From Bacteroidota bacterium (GTDB lineage: Bacteria > Bacteroidota > Bacteroidia > Flavobacteriales > Weeksellaceae): a DNA stretch of 64,000 nucleotides. The stretch covers positions 68,612 to 132,611 of the forward strand of contig JAEWOD010000012.1 in NCBI GenBank assembly GCA_023461035.1, given 5' to 3'. Positions 9,186 to 17,554 of the stretch are shown here, in pieces (the first letter of the stretch is position 1; the number at the start of each line of letters is the position of its first letter). The notes under the pieces are model-generated. The model had not been told where the DNA came from and did no database searches. It worked only from the letters and a program-made list of their open reading frames with translations. The position numbers and the translations under genes were made by a program.

Positions 9186-9950
9186 TTTTTTTCTGATCGT
9201 TTGAATAAATTCAGGAATCATTTCCACTCGATTTTCTTCTATGAATTTCACAAATGCCGAACCTATAATTACACCTTTTGCATATTCCGTAGATGATTCA
9301 AAAGTTTCTTTATTACTGATTCCAAATCCGACAATTTGGGGATTTTTCAGATGCATGGCCTGAATTCTTTTAAAATAATCAGTCTGTTCATTTCCAAATG
9401 AATTTTTCGCACCGGTCACGCTCGTCGAACTGACCATATATATAAAGCCCTTTGAGATACTATCGATAAATCGGATTCGTTCTTCGCTGGTCTGAGGTGT
9501 AATTAGCAACACATTTATCAAATTGTGTTTTTCAAAAATGGATTGGTAATTCTCATGGTAAACATCAACCGGCAAATCCGGAATGATCAAACCATCTATT
9601 CCGATTTCAGCACATTTGGCACAAAATTCTTCAATTCCAAATTGTAAAATTGGATTAAAATAACCCATAATTATAAGAGGAATGGAAACTGTTTTACGAA
9701 TGTCTTTTAATTGTTCAAATAATATTTCTGAAGTCATTCCGTTTTCCAAAGCTCTTGTCGAACTCGCCTGTATAGTCGGCCCGTCGGCCAACGGATCACT
9801 GAACGGCAAACCGATTTCAACCATATCCACTCCCGAATTTTCCAGATTTTGAATGATGGAAACCGTATCATTCAGATTGGGAAATCCGGCGGTAAAATAA
9901 ATAGAAAGTATCTTTTTGTTTTCTGCTAATTTTTGATTGATTCGATTCAT
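9183..9950 (-). CDS. trpA: Tryptophan synthase alpha chain
   Basis: A 255-residue TIM-barrel protein. It has YFTAGFPNLNDT, VDMVEIGLPFSDPLADGPTIQ with the catalytic Glu in the first part, IIPDLPVDV and YMVSSTSVTGAKNSFG, all TrpA signatures. It cleaves indole-3-glycerol phosphate to indole and glyceraldehyde-3-phosphate, passing indole to TrpB. Last gene of the trp operon, separated from trpB by a 468-base gap that holds a broken four-helix-bundle gene. Confidence 0.97.
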   Translation of the reverse strand: MNRINQKLAENKKILSIYFTAGFPNLNDTVSIIQNLENSGVDMVEIGLPFSDPLADGPTIQASSTRALENGMTSEILFEQLKDIRKTVSIPLIIMGYFNPILQFGIEEFCAKCAEIGIDGLIIPDLPVDVYHENYQSIFEKHNLINVLLITPQTSEERIRFIDSISKGFIYMVSSTSVTGAKNSFGNEQTDYFKRIQAMHLKNPQIVGFGISNKETFESSTEYAKGVIIGSAFVKFIEENRVEMIPEFIQTIRKK

Positions 9951-9990
9951 TTGATGTACGATTTACGATGTATGATGTACGATATAGGAT

Positions 9991-10356
9991 TTAGGATTTA
10001 GGATTTGAGATTATTTCTTGCTGTTTTTATAGCAGAAACCATGATAGCTATTAACTCATCTGCTTCTTTTATTAATATTTCTAATGTATTTTTCTGATTT
10101 ATCTTCTCAATTTCTAACAACAATTCTAAAAATATTGGCTTTCATCAGCTTCTTCTTCCACAGTTTTCAATTTCTTTATAAAATCTGCAGTTGATTTTCC
10201 TTTTTGGACAGAACCATAATTTGCACCAACTGAACTTGAACAACGGATTAATTGAAAAACATAGGCATTATATTCTCTCGAATTTGGTAGTTTACTACAC
10301 AAAATCCAGCAATCAATTGCGAATTTTTTAGTTCTACTTATTAAGACATTTTTCAT
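9991..10356 (-). pseudogene. Four-helix-bundle protein (23S rRNA intervening-sequence/Avd-like), frameshifted
   Basis: From ATG 10356 the frame encodes a typical member: SRTKKFAIDCWILCSKLP, then RCSSSVGANYGSVQKGKSTADFIKKL and EEEADESQYF, then a stop near 10126. Reading on in the neighbouring frame restores the expected fourth helix (LELLLEIEKI to NNLKS, stop 9991-9993). A one-base indel near 10126-10132 therefore breaks it. The gene sits between trpB and trpA. Degenerate direct repeats of the GATTTACGATGTA type flank it at 9955-9998 and, inverted, at 10390-10428, suggesting that it arrived as a unit. Confidence 0.8.
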
Positions 10357-10418
10357 ATTTATAAGTTTAAAGATTAATTAAATTCAACTTCGTATATCAT
10401 AAATCTAATATCGTAAAT

Positions 10419-11600
10419 CTAATATCCAAAATACTTAATATACGTGTTCAAATCTTTATCGCCTCGACCCGAAAGATTAAGTACGACGATGTCATTTAGA
10501 CTAAATTTTTTCTTATCCAGAACTGCAAAGGCATGCGCACTTTCAATCGCAGGAATAATTCCTTCGGTTCGGGTTAAATTAATTCCGGCTTGCATCGCTT
10601 CATCATCCGTAATCGCGATGAATTCCGCCCTTCCACTTGCGAACAAATGCGCATGCATCGGCCCAACTCCCGGATAATCCAATCCGGCGGAAATCGAATA
10701 AGGTTCTGTAATCTGTCCATCTTCCGTTTGCATTAAAAGCGTTTTACTTCCGTGAATAATTCCTTTACGACCCAGCACCGAGGTTGCTGCACTTTCGCCA
10801 GAATCAACGCCCAAACCGGCCGCTTCAACCGCAATTAATTTCACATTTTCATCTGCCAAATAATGATAAAAAGCACCCGCAGCATTACTTCCTCCTCCTA
10901 CACAAGCGATGACATAATCCGGATTTTCCGTGCCTTCCGCTGTTTTTAATTGGGATTTAATTTCCTCTGAAATTATACTCTGAAACCGAGCGACCATATC
11001 CGGATATGGATGTGGCCCAACAACGGAACCGATGATATAATGCGTGTCCACAGGATTATTTATCCAATCACGAATTGCCTCATTTGTAGCATCTTTCAGT
11101 GTTTTGCTTCCTGACTTTGCCGGAATGACCGTCGCACCAAGCATCTTCATTCGGGCAACGTTAGGTGCTTGTCGGTCCATGTCAATTTCACCCATATAAA
11201 CCAAACATTCAAGCCCCATCAAAGCACAAGCAGTTGCCGTAGCAACACCATGTTGACCGGCTCCGGTTTCTGCGATGATCCGCTTTTTATTCAGTTTTTT
11301 TGCCAAAATAATTTGACCTAAGGTATTGTTGATTTTATGGGCTCCGGTATGGCATAAATCTTCCCGTTTTAGATAGATTTTTGCTTCGTATTTTTCGGAT
11401 AATCGTTTAGCGAAATAAAGAGGAGTCGGTCTTCCGACATAATCTTTTAATAATTTTTTGAATTCTCTTTGAAATTCTCCCGAACCTATTATTTCCAAAT
11501 AATTATTTCTTAATTCTTCGACATTTGGATAAAGCATTTCGGGAATGAATGCCCCTCCGAATTCGCCATAAAATCCTTTTTTGTCGACTTGATAATTCAT
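10419..11600 (-). CDS. trpB: Tryptophan synthase beta chain
   Basis: A 393-residue PLP enzyme with GEFGGAFIPEMLYPN near the N-terminus, RPTPLYFAKRLSE, the PLP lysine in HTGAHKINNTLGQ, AETGAGQHGVATAT and the phosphate-binding GGGSNAAG. It condenses indole with serine. Its ATG overlaps the trpF stop, so the two are translationally coupled. Confidence 0.98.
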   Translation of the reverse strand: MNYQVDKKGFYGEFGGAFIPEMLYPNVEELRNNYLEIIGSGEFQREFKKLLKDYVGRPTPLYFAKRLSEKYEAKIYLKREDLCHTGAHKINNTLGQIILAKKLNKKRIIAETGAGQHGVATATACALMGLECLVYMGEIDMDRQAPNVARMKMLGATVIPAKSGSKTLKDATNEAIRDWINNPVDTHYIIGSVVGPHPYPDMVARFQSIISEEIKSQLKTAEGTENPDYVIACVGGGSNAAGAFYHYLADENVKLIAVEAAGLGVDSGESAATSVLGRKGIIHGSKTLLMQTEDGQITEPYSISAGLDYPGVGPMHAHLFASGRAEFIAITDDEAMQAGINLTRTEGIIPAIESAHAFAVLDKKKFSLNDIVVLNLSGRGDKDLNTYIKYFGY

Positions 11601-12220
11601 CGTATCAATTTTAATTGTTCGTAAAATTTCTCCACTTTTTCAACATCTTTCCAACCCGGTTTGATTTCAAACCGGCTGTTGATGTCAACTGTGGAGATTT
11701 GCGGAACTTTGTATTTTACTTCCCTGATTTTTGATATATCGTCCAAGGAAATTCCTCCGCTTAGGATGAATTTTTTTTCTGATTGATAATTTTCCAGCAT
11801 TTTCCAATCGAATTTAATTCCGTTTCCACCATAATTCCGGTCTTTGGTATCAAAGAGGAATTTATCGACTGAGTCATAAGATTTCAGCACCTCAAAATCC
11901 GAATTTTCATCAATCTGAAAAGCTTTCCAAACTTCTGTTTCAGGGTTTATATTTTTAAAATTCTCACAAAATTCAGGCGACTCATCACCGTGAAATTGCA
12001 CTACATCTAAATTGTATTTCTGTATAATATTTTGAATCTCTGAAATCATTTCATTAACAAAAACACCCACTTTTTGAATATCAGAAGGCAAATCAACTTT
12101 CTCTGCATCATAAAATCTTGGAGATTTCCGATAAAATATAAAACCCATATAATCTGGATTTAAAGCCGATATGCCATGCATATTTTCTAGGTATTTCATT
12201 CCGCAAATCTTGATTTTCAT
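11597..12220 (-). CDS. trpF: Phosphoribosylanthranilate isomerase
   Basis: A 207-residue TIM-barrel protein beginning MKIKICGMKYLENM (KICG is the family's N-terminal catalytic Cys motif). It also has DVVQFHGDESPEFC, LFDTKDRNYGGNGIKFDW with the catalytic Asp, and LSGGISLDDI. The isomerase converts PRA to CdRP. ATGA overlaps join it to trpC upstream and trpB downstream. TrpF is separate from TrpC here rather than fused. Confidence 0.97.
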   Translation of the reverse strand: MKIKICGMKYLENMHGISALNPDYMGFIFYRKSPRFYDAEKVDLPSDIQKVGVFVNEMISEIQNIIQKYNLDVVQFHGDESPEFCENFKNINPETEVWKAFQIDENSDFEVLKSYDSVDKFLFDTKDRNYGGNGIKFDWKMLENYQSEKKFILSGGISLDDISKIREVKYKVPQISTVDINSRFEIKPGWKDVEKVEKFYEQLKLIR

Positions 12221-13002
12221 CTTTCTAAGTTTTGAATAAATTCTTTCGCAGCATTTCCCGGATGATCCGTTTTCATAAAATTCTCACCCATTAAAAATCC
12301 ACCGAAACCTGCTTTTTGTAATTCTTTTACAGATATCACATCTGAAATTCCACTTTCAGAAACTTTTACAAAATCATTTGGGATTTGCTCCGCCAATTTT
12401 TTACTCGTCTCCAAACTGACTTCAAAGGTTTTTAAATTTCGGTTATTCACACCTATCATATCCAAAGTTGGCATTATCGACTTTTCCAATTCTTCTCGGT
12501 TATTAACTTCCAAAAGAACTTCCAAATCCAATTGTTTGGCAAACGTCGAAAAACGCTGAATTTCTTCCCGACTTAAAACCGCCGCAATCAGTAAAATCAG
12601 ATCGGCTCCCGATGCTTTCGCTTCTAAAATTTGAAATTCATCTACCACAAATTCTTTTCTCAATAAGGGCAATTCACAACTCGCACGCGCCAGAATCAAA
12701 TCATCCAGCGAACCCCCGAAATATTTCAAATCTGTCAATACCGACATACCAGAGACGCCCGCCAGTTCATATCCCTTTGCCACATCGCCCACATTTACCT
12801 CGTTATTTATGATGGACTTTGAAGGAGAACGACGTTTATATTCGGCTATGATTCCGCTATTTGACAGCTTTAGTTTCTCTTTTAACGAATTGGTTTTTCG
12901 TCCAAACAAAGCGGAATTTTCCAATTGGCTTTTCGGAATTACTGATTTTTTCAGTTCCACTTCTTTTCTTTTGTCTGCAATTATTTTATCTAAAATATTC
13001 AT
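12217..13002 (-). CDS. trpC: Indole-3-glycerol phosphate synthase
   Basis: A 261-residue TIM-barrel protein with IIAEYKRRSPSKSIIN (catalytic Lys region), SVLTDLKYFGGSLDDL, LPLLRKEFVVDEFQI, GVNNRNLKTFEVSLE and SESGISDV, the IGPS motifs in order. It makes indole-3-glycerol phosphate from CdRP. It overlaps trpF by 4 bases. A hairpin repeat lies between it and trpD. Confidence 0.97.
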   Translation of the reverse strand: MNILDKIIADKRKEVELKKSVIPKSQLENSALFGRKTNSLKEKLKLSNSGIIAEYKRRSPSKSIINNEVNVGDVAKGYELAGVSGMSVLTDLKYFGGSLDDLILARASCELPLLRKEFVVDEFQILEAKASGADLILLIAAVLSREEIQRFSTFAKQLDLEVLLEVNNREELEKSIMPTLDMIGVNNRNLKTFEVSLETSKKLAEQIPNDFVKVSESGISDVISVKELQKAGFGGFLMGENFMKTDHPGNAAKEFIQNLER

Positions 13003-13016
13003 TTTAACTTTAAATG

Positions 13017-13064
13017 AACCTTGTCAAGGTTATTTTCGTACCGAATATCAACCTTGACAAGGTT
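13017..13064. repeat. Paired-palindrome repeat AACCTTGTCAAGGTT inside the trp operon
   Basis: AACCTTGTCAAGGTT (13017-13031) and AACCTTGACAAGGTT (13050-13064) are reverse complements with an 18-base spacer, and each is nearly palindromic in itself. The element fills the trpD-trpC gap. A sister copy with changed but matching arms is at 36628-36674. Confidence 0.75.
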
Positions 13065-13068
13065 TGGG

Positions 13069-14064
13069 TTAATTTTGACTTAATTCAACTAATTTTTTTA
13101 GCGTTTGATTTGCTTTTCCACTCACTAAAACTTCCTTCGCCAACTCAAAACTTTCTTTTAATGGTTTCTTTTTCACCATCGAAATCGCCAAACCGGCATT
13201 GGCAGAAACCACATTGTTTTGTGCTTCCGTTCCCTTTCCGGAAATAATTTGTTCAAAAATCGATTTGGCTTCCTCCATCGTTTTACCCCCATAAATTTCT
13301 TCATCTATAACCGCATTCACCCCAAAATCAGCAGCAGAAAAAATACCTTCTTTTTCGTTGGAAATATATTTAGCATCGGACGTTAAAGAAATTTCATCAT
13401 GACCGGAAAACGAATGAATAATCGAATAATTTTTATCACCATTCTGATACAAATACCCATACAAACGCATCAATTCCAAATCAAAAACGCCTACTAATTG
13501 ATGTTTGGGAAAGGCAGGATTTATCATGGGACCAAGCATATTAAAAAAAGTTTTCAGTCCTAAATCCTTGCGAATCGGCGCTACATTTTTCATCGCCGGA
13601 TGAAAAAGAGGTGCGTGAAGAAAGCAAATCCCCGATTCGTCCAAACATCGTTTAAAAAAATCATTTTCAGAACTAAATTTAACACCAAGCGATTCCAGCA
13701 CATTACTACTTCCACTCACAGAAGAAACACCATAATTCCCGTGTTTGGTAACGGGAATTCCAGCTGCAGCCACAACAAAAGACGCCAATGTGGAAATATT
13801 AAAGGTGTTTTTTCCATCACCACCTGTTCCACATAAATCGATGGTTTCCTGATTATCCAATTTGACTTTTAAACAAAGTTCCTGAAGCGCATCACGAAAC
13901 CCTTCCAATTCGCCAATCGTAATAGGACGCATCATAAAAATAGTCAGCAAAACGGCAATAGAACTTGGATTATGCTTTCCTTCGGATATTTCCAGCAAAA
14001 GGTTTCTTGCTTCCTCTTTGCTTAACTGTTCATAGTGTGTTAGTCTTTGAATTATGCTTTTCAT
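13069..14064 (-). CDS. trpD: Anthranilate phosphoribosyltransferase
   Basis: A 331-residue protein with LCGTGGDGKNTFNIST (PRPP-binding glycine loop), KHGNYGVSSVSGSSNVLE, RKDLGLKTFFNMLGPMINP and ANAGLAI, the order expected for TrpD. It joins anthranilate to PRPP. The start ATG 14064 is clear. It is separate from TrpG here. Confidence 0.97.
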   Translation of the reverse strand: MKSIIQRLTHYEQLSKEEARNLLLEISEGKHNPSSIAVLLTIFMMRPITIGELEGFRDALQELCLKVKLDNQETIDLCGTGGDGKNTFNISTLASFVVAAAGIPVTKHGNYGVSSVSGSSNVLESLGVKFSSENDFFKRCLDESGICFLHAPLFHPAMKNVAPIRKDLGLKTFFNMLGPMINPAFPKHQLVGVFDLELMRLYGYLYQNGDKNYSIIHSFSGHDEISLTSDAKYISNEKEGIFSAADFGVNAVIDEEIYGGKTMEEAKSIFEQIISGKGTEAQNNVVSANAGLAISMVKKKPLKESFELAKEVLVSGKANQTLKKLVELSQN

Positions 14065-14119
14065 TGCGTCTTTTTTAAATTGAATTGGCGAATTTTTTAG
14101 GGTTAATTTGAATTGTATA

Positions 14120-14692
14120 TTAAGAATTTATCCAATTTTCAATTATCTTTTTTCCATTTGGTGTCAATATGCTTTCCGGATGAAATTGAACTCCTCGCAC
14201 ATCATATTCGCGGTGACGAAGCGACATAATCTGCCCATTTTCATCAACTGAAGTAATTTCCAAAACATCAGGAAATCCTTCTTGAGAAACTACCCAAGAA
14301 TGGTATCGACCGATTTCAAAGTGAGAAGGCACATTTTGAAACAAGAGTTCATCGATCTTTTTTACGATCGCATAAGTAGCAACGCCATGGTACACATTCT
14401 CCAGATTTTCCAACTTTCCACCAAAGACTTCTCCTATCGCTTGCTGCCCCAAACAAACTCCAAAAATGCTTTTTGTAGCAGAAAATTTACGAATGATCTC
14501 CATTAATTTCCCGGCTTCTTCTGGAATTCCTGGACCAGGTGACAATAAAATTTTATCAAATTCCTCGATTTCTTCTAATTCGATTTGGTCATTTCGCTTT
14601 ACCACCACTTCACAATCAAATTCTTCTAAATAATGTACCAAATTGTACACGAAAGAATCATAATTATCGATTACTAGTATCTTTTTTTTCAT
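14120..14692 (-). CDS. trpG: Anthranilate synthase component II (glutamine amidotransferase)
   Basis: A 190-residue class I glutamine amidotransferase with ILVIDNYDSFVYNL, LSPGPGIPEEAG, the nucleophile Cys in FGVCLGQQAIGE and the His-Glu pair in GVQFHPESI. It provides ammonia to TrpE. The start at ATG 14692 (MKKKILVID) is preferred over upstream alternative codons because the family begins here. Confidence 0.96.
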   Translation of the reverse strand: MKKKILVIDNYDSFVYNLVHYLEEFDCEVVVKRNDQIELEEIEEFDKILLSPGPGIPEEAGKLMEIIRKFSATKSIFGVCLGQQAIGEVFGGKLENLENVYHGVATYAIVKKIDELLFQNVPSHFEIGRYHSWVVSQEGFPDVLEITSVDENGQIMSLRHREYDVRGVQFHPESILTPNGKKIIENWINS

Positions 14693-14708
14693 AATTCTAT
14701 TTTTTAAC

Positions 14709-14803
14709 GTGGCTTCGAGTACCTCAGCCACCTATTTGAAATTTTTATTAATTCAGCGGTCATTGAAGCTCTCGCCATTGGTCATTGAGGCACTCGAAAT
14801 GAC
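14709..14803. repeat. Two hairpins with a conserved TCGAGTRCCTC loop between trpE and trpG
   Basis: GTGGCT (14709-14714) pairs with AGCCAC (14726-14731) around TCGAGTACCTC. GTCATT (14781-14786) pairs with AATGAC (14798-14803) around GAGGCACTCGA, which is the reverse complement of TCGAGTGCCTC. The loops are alike and the arms are different but self-complementary. A partial copy (GGTCATTGAAGCTCTCG) lies at ~14757. Confidence 0.7.
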
Positions 14804-14808
14804 TTTAT

Positions 14809-16206
14809 TTATATATTCTCTGCCAATTCCAAAGCTTTATTTAGTGCTCCCAATTTATTATACACCTCTTGTAACTCATTTTCCGCTATACTTCCAGAAA
14901 CAACGCCAGCACCTGCTTGGTAATACAAATGATGGTTTTTACTCAAAAAAGAACGGATGATGATGGCATGGTTAAAACTCCCATCAAATCCCAAATAACC
15001 TATCGCACCACCATAAAAATCACGATTTACATTTTCGTATTTTTCCAAAAGCGACATCGCCATGTGTTTGGGGGCGCCGCTTAAAGTTCCCGCCGGGAAC
15101 GTATCGGCAACGACTTGAAACGAATTAATTCCTTCTCTGATTTTACCCGTAACTTTACTTACCAAATGGATCACATGGGAAAAATACTGAATCTCCCGAA
15201 AGGTTTCCACTTTTACATGCTGGGCATTTCTGCTTAAATCATTTCGCGCTAAATCAACTAACATCACATGTTCAGATTTTTCCTTTTCATCGTTGCTTAA
15301 CTTTCTTGCCAGAATTGCATCTTCCTCATCATTTCCGGAGCGCTTTACAGTGCCTGCAATCGGATGAATTTCCGCCGTTCCTTTGTTAATTATCAATTGT
15401 GCTTCGGGTGAACTTCCAAAAATTTTAAAATCGCTATAATCAAAATAAAACAAATAAGGCGATGGATTTACACTTCGTAGCGTTCTGTACACATTAAATT
15501 CGTCTCCTGAAAATTTTTGGATAAAACGTTTGGATGGGACGATTTGAAATACATCACCTCGCTGGCAATGTTGTTTGCATTTGTTTACAAATTCTTTATA
15601 CGATTCATCTGAAATATTGGTTTCCACATCGCCTTCCCTTTTAAATTCAAATTCGGCAAAAGATTTGACTTTTAAAAGACCACTCATCTCTTCCAAATTA
15701 TCTGTATCATCTAAACTATGGCAGAAAATATAGGCTTCATTGTTGAAATGATTGATGGCGATAATGTTCTTGTAAACAGCATAATACAAATCGGGAATTT
15801 GTAAATTTCCCTGCTTTTTTTCAATGTTTAAATCTTCAAAATAGCGCACCGCATCATAACTCATGTAACCAAATAATCCGTTTTGTATGAATTTCTCCGA
15901 ACTTGGACTGGCATCAAATTTTGAAACAAAATCCTGAATCTCCATTACTAAACTTACCGATTTGTCTAAAGAAATTTGCTCTGTTTTCCCATCGGGAAAT
16001 TGTTTAAACAATTCTTCATTTTGAACTTTTATAGAAGCCATCGGCTGAAAACAAATATAACTAAATGCATTTTCATTGGCATGATAATCAGAGCTTTCCA
16101 ATAAAATAGAGTGTGGGAATTTATCGCGCAATCTCAGATAAACCGATACCGGCGTGATGGTGTCTGCCAGAAATTTTCGTGATTTTGTATGTAATTTATA
16201 TTTCAT
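14809..16206 (-). CDS. trpE: Anthranilate synthase component I
   Basis: A 465-residue chorismate-utilising enzyme: N-terminal regulatory part with LLESSDYHANENAFSY (the LLES feedback-site region) and a C-terminal catalytic domain with FQIVPSKRF, FGSSPEAQL, HPIAGTVKRSG, VMLVDLARNDL and FPAGTLSGAPK. First structural gene of the operon, 86 bases after the leader peptide stop and behind the attenuator. Confidence 0.97.
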   Translation of the reverse strand: MKYKLHTKSRKFLADTITPVSVYLRLRDKFPHSILLESSDYHANENAFSYICFQPMASIKVQNEELFKQFPDGKTEQISLDKSVSLVMEIQDFVSKFDASPSSEKFIQNGLFGYMSYDAVRYFEDLNIEKKQGNLQIPDLYYAVYKNIIAINHFNNEAYIFCHSLDDTDNLEEMSGLLKVKSFAEFEFKREGDVETNISDESYKEFVNKCKQHCQRGDVFQIVPSKRFIQKFSGDEFNVYRTLRSVNPSPYLFYFDYSDFKIFGSSPEAQLIINKGTAEIHPIAGTVKRSGNDEEDAILARKLSNDEKEKSEHVMLVDLARNDLSRNAQHVKVETFREIQYFSHVIHLVSKVTGKIREGINSFQVVADTFPAGTLSGAPKHMAMSLLEKYENVNRDFYGGAIGYLGFDGSFNHAIIIRSFLSKNHHLYYQAGAGVVSGSIAENELQEVYNKLGALNKALELAENI

Positions 16207-16233
16207 TTTTTAGGTTTTCAGAATTCCGGATAC

Positions 16234-16260
16234 AAAAAAAGCCCGTCGCGAAGACGGGCC
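16234..16260 (-). terminator. trp attenuator terminator hairpin
   Basis: On the minus strand GCCCGTC (complement of 16253-16259) pairs with GACGGGC (complement of 16241-16247) around a 5-base loop and runs into seven T residues (16240-16234). This is an intrinsic terminator placed between the trp leader peptide and trpE. Confidence 0.9.
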
Positions 16261-16291
16261 TTTGATATTTTTTACAAGAGGTATAGCTTCA

Positions 16292-16348
16292 CTACTTTTT
16301 AAGTTGCGAAGTCCACCACCAGTTGTTATTTAATTGTATGTTTTTCAT
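16292..16348 (-). CDS. trpL: trp operon leader peptide with three consecutive Trp codons
   Basis: ATG 16348 encodes an 18-residue peptide, MKNIQLNNNWWWTSQLKK, ending at TAG 16294-16292. Three adjacent TGG codons (16321-16313) followed by a Trp-free tail, then an intrinsic terminator (16260-16234) and trpE, form the classical arrangement for ribosome-mediated attenuation: stalling at Trp codons in starvation should prevent the terminator. I did not find a convincing antiterminator pairing by eye. Confidence 0.88.
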   Translation of the reverse strand: MKNIQLNNNWWWTSQLKK

Positions 16349-16359
16349 AATTAATTATC

Positions 16360-16390
16360 CAAATTTAAAAATTGATTTTGATTTTGCAAA
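16360..16390 (-). promoter_or_regulatory. trp operon promoter
   Basis: On the minus strand TTTG (16390-16387), 19 bases, and TAAATTTG (16367-16360) match the Bacteroidota sigma-A pattern TTTG-N19-TAnnTTTG. The leader peptide ATG is at 16348, about a dozen bases after the -7 box, so the leader is almost without a 5' untranslated stretch. Confidence 0.8.
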
Positions 16391-16410
16391 TTTTATTTTT
16401 GATATTGTTT

Positions 16411-16650
16411 CTACCAACGATTCGTCCCTATGGGACGTTGTGGAAAACAATTCTTTTTTTCTACCAACGATTCGTCCCTACGGGACGTTGTGGAAAACAA
16501 TTCTTTTTTTCTAACAACGATTCGTCCCCACGGGACGTTGTGGAAAACAATTCTTTTTTTCTAACAACGATTCGTCTCCATGGGACGTTGTGGAAAACAA
16601 TTCTTTTTTTCTACCAACGATTCGTCCCGATGGGACGTTTGGGAAAACAA
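16411..16650. repeat. Five tandem 50-bp repeats with REP-like palindromes
   Basis: Copies begin at 16411, 16461, 16511, 16561 and 16611, each starting CTA(C/A)CAACGATTCGTC. Each contains CGTCCC-N3-GGGACG or a variant (first copy 16423-16437), then TTGTGGAAAACAATTC and a T run. Base differences lie mostly in the palindrome loop and are few. The array ends 160 bases before the transposase gene at 16809. Confidence 0.9.
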
Positions 16651-16729
16651 ATCTCTTTTCAACAAAACAGCAATTTCAAATATGTTCCATAGGAACATTT
16701 CATGGGTAAATTATATAGATTGGACAAAA

Positions 16730-16760
16730 ACGTCCCGTAGGGACGGCTCGTAGGTTAAAA
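16730..16760. repeat. REP palindrome, left direct copy
   Basis: A 31-base unit, beginning ACGTCCCGTAGGGACG and ending CTCGTAGGTTAAAA, is repeated exactly at 17524-17554. The two copies bracket the transposase gene. A GTTCC-ATA-GGAAC hairpin lies just upstream at 16684-16696. Confidence 0.85.
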
Positions 16761-16808
16761 TTGATTTTAATCAAATTTTTTCTAACTTTAATACAAATAT
16801 CTCCAGAT

Positions 16809-17270
16809 ATGTCCAATACCTATACCCAAATACATATCCATCTAATATTTGCAGTTAAATTCCGTCAAGGATTGATAAATCCAACTTGGAAAGAAAGATT
16901 GCACAAATACATAACCGGAATCATCCAAAAGAATAATCATAAAGTATTGCAAATTAATAGCATGCCAGACCATATTCATATACTAATTGGATTACGCCCA
17001 AATCAATCTCTTTCATCTTTGGTTCAAAATGTAAAATCGGAAAGTACTAAATTCATCAACAATGAAAAATTATCTCTCATTAAATTTGAATGGCAAGAAG
17101 GATTTGGAGCCTTTTCGAATTCTAAGAATCAGATACCAAACATTATAGAATACATTAAGAATCAAGAAGCACATCATTCTAAAAAATCCTTTTCAGAAGA
17201 ATATATTGAATTTTTAAACGAATTTGAAATTGATTGGAATCCGGAATACATTTTTAAACAGCCGGAATAA
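16809..17270 (+). CDS. REP-associated/IS200-like tyrosine transposase (Y1_Tnp)
   Basis: A 153-residue HUH single-strand transposase starting at ATG 16809 (MSNTYTQIHIHLIFAVKFRQ). The HUH motif is PDHIHILIG (about residues 55-63), and the catalytic Tyr is probably in IIEYIKNQEAHH (about residue 113). Members of this ~150-residue family in Bacteroidota cut and join palindromic ssDNA ends. The surrounding palindromes (16411-16760 and 17271-17554) are its likely substrates. It lacks TnpB. Confidence 0.92.
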   Translation: MSNTYTQIHIHLIFAVKFRQGLINPTWKERLHKYITGIIQKNNHKVLQINSMPDHIHILIGLRPNQSLSSLVQNVKSESTKFINNEKLSLIKFEWQEGFGAFSNSKNQIPNIIEYIKNQEAHHSKKSFSEEYIEFLNEFEIDWNPEYIFKQPE

Positions 17271-17523
17271 AACCTACGAATCGTCCCTACGGGACGAATT
17301 CAATCTCACAAAATTCTACCCACCAAACATCCCTACGGGATGATGATTGTAACTATCATCTATCTCCACCAAATGACTTTAATTTGTTACATAGGAACAA
17401 TTGGTGGGTAGAATATCTATTGTATAATATTGAATTTTACCAAAAAATAATAGGTTAAAATTTACAATTACCATGTTCCGTTGGAACATTTCGTTGGTAG
17501 CATATTCGAGTTAGATTTCAATC
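17271..17523. repeat. Palindrome-rich region downstream of the transposase
   Basis: Several hairpins are visible: CGTCCCTACGGGACG in inverted orientation relative to the 31-base repeat (about 17282-17296), CATCCCTACGGGATG (about 17329), GTTACATAGGAAC (about 17387) and GTTCCGTTGGAAC (about 17474). CTACCCACCAAA (about 17318) and TTGGTGGGTAG (about 17402) are also complementary. No gene is seen. Confidence 0.75.
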
Positions 17524-17554
17524 ACGTCCCGTAGGGACGGCTCGTAGGTTAAAA
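17524..17554. repeat. REP palindrome, right direct copy
   Basis: Exact 31-base copy of 16730-16760. Its last bases supply the TAA stop of the sodium:solute symporter gene on the other strand (complement of 17549-17551), so the element ends inside that gene's 3' end. Confidence 0.85.

Noticed and set aside
16411..16650. CRISPR array
   Set aside because: The units are contiguous 50-bp tandem repeats with no unique spacers and no cas genes; they match REP palindromes near the transposase.
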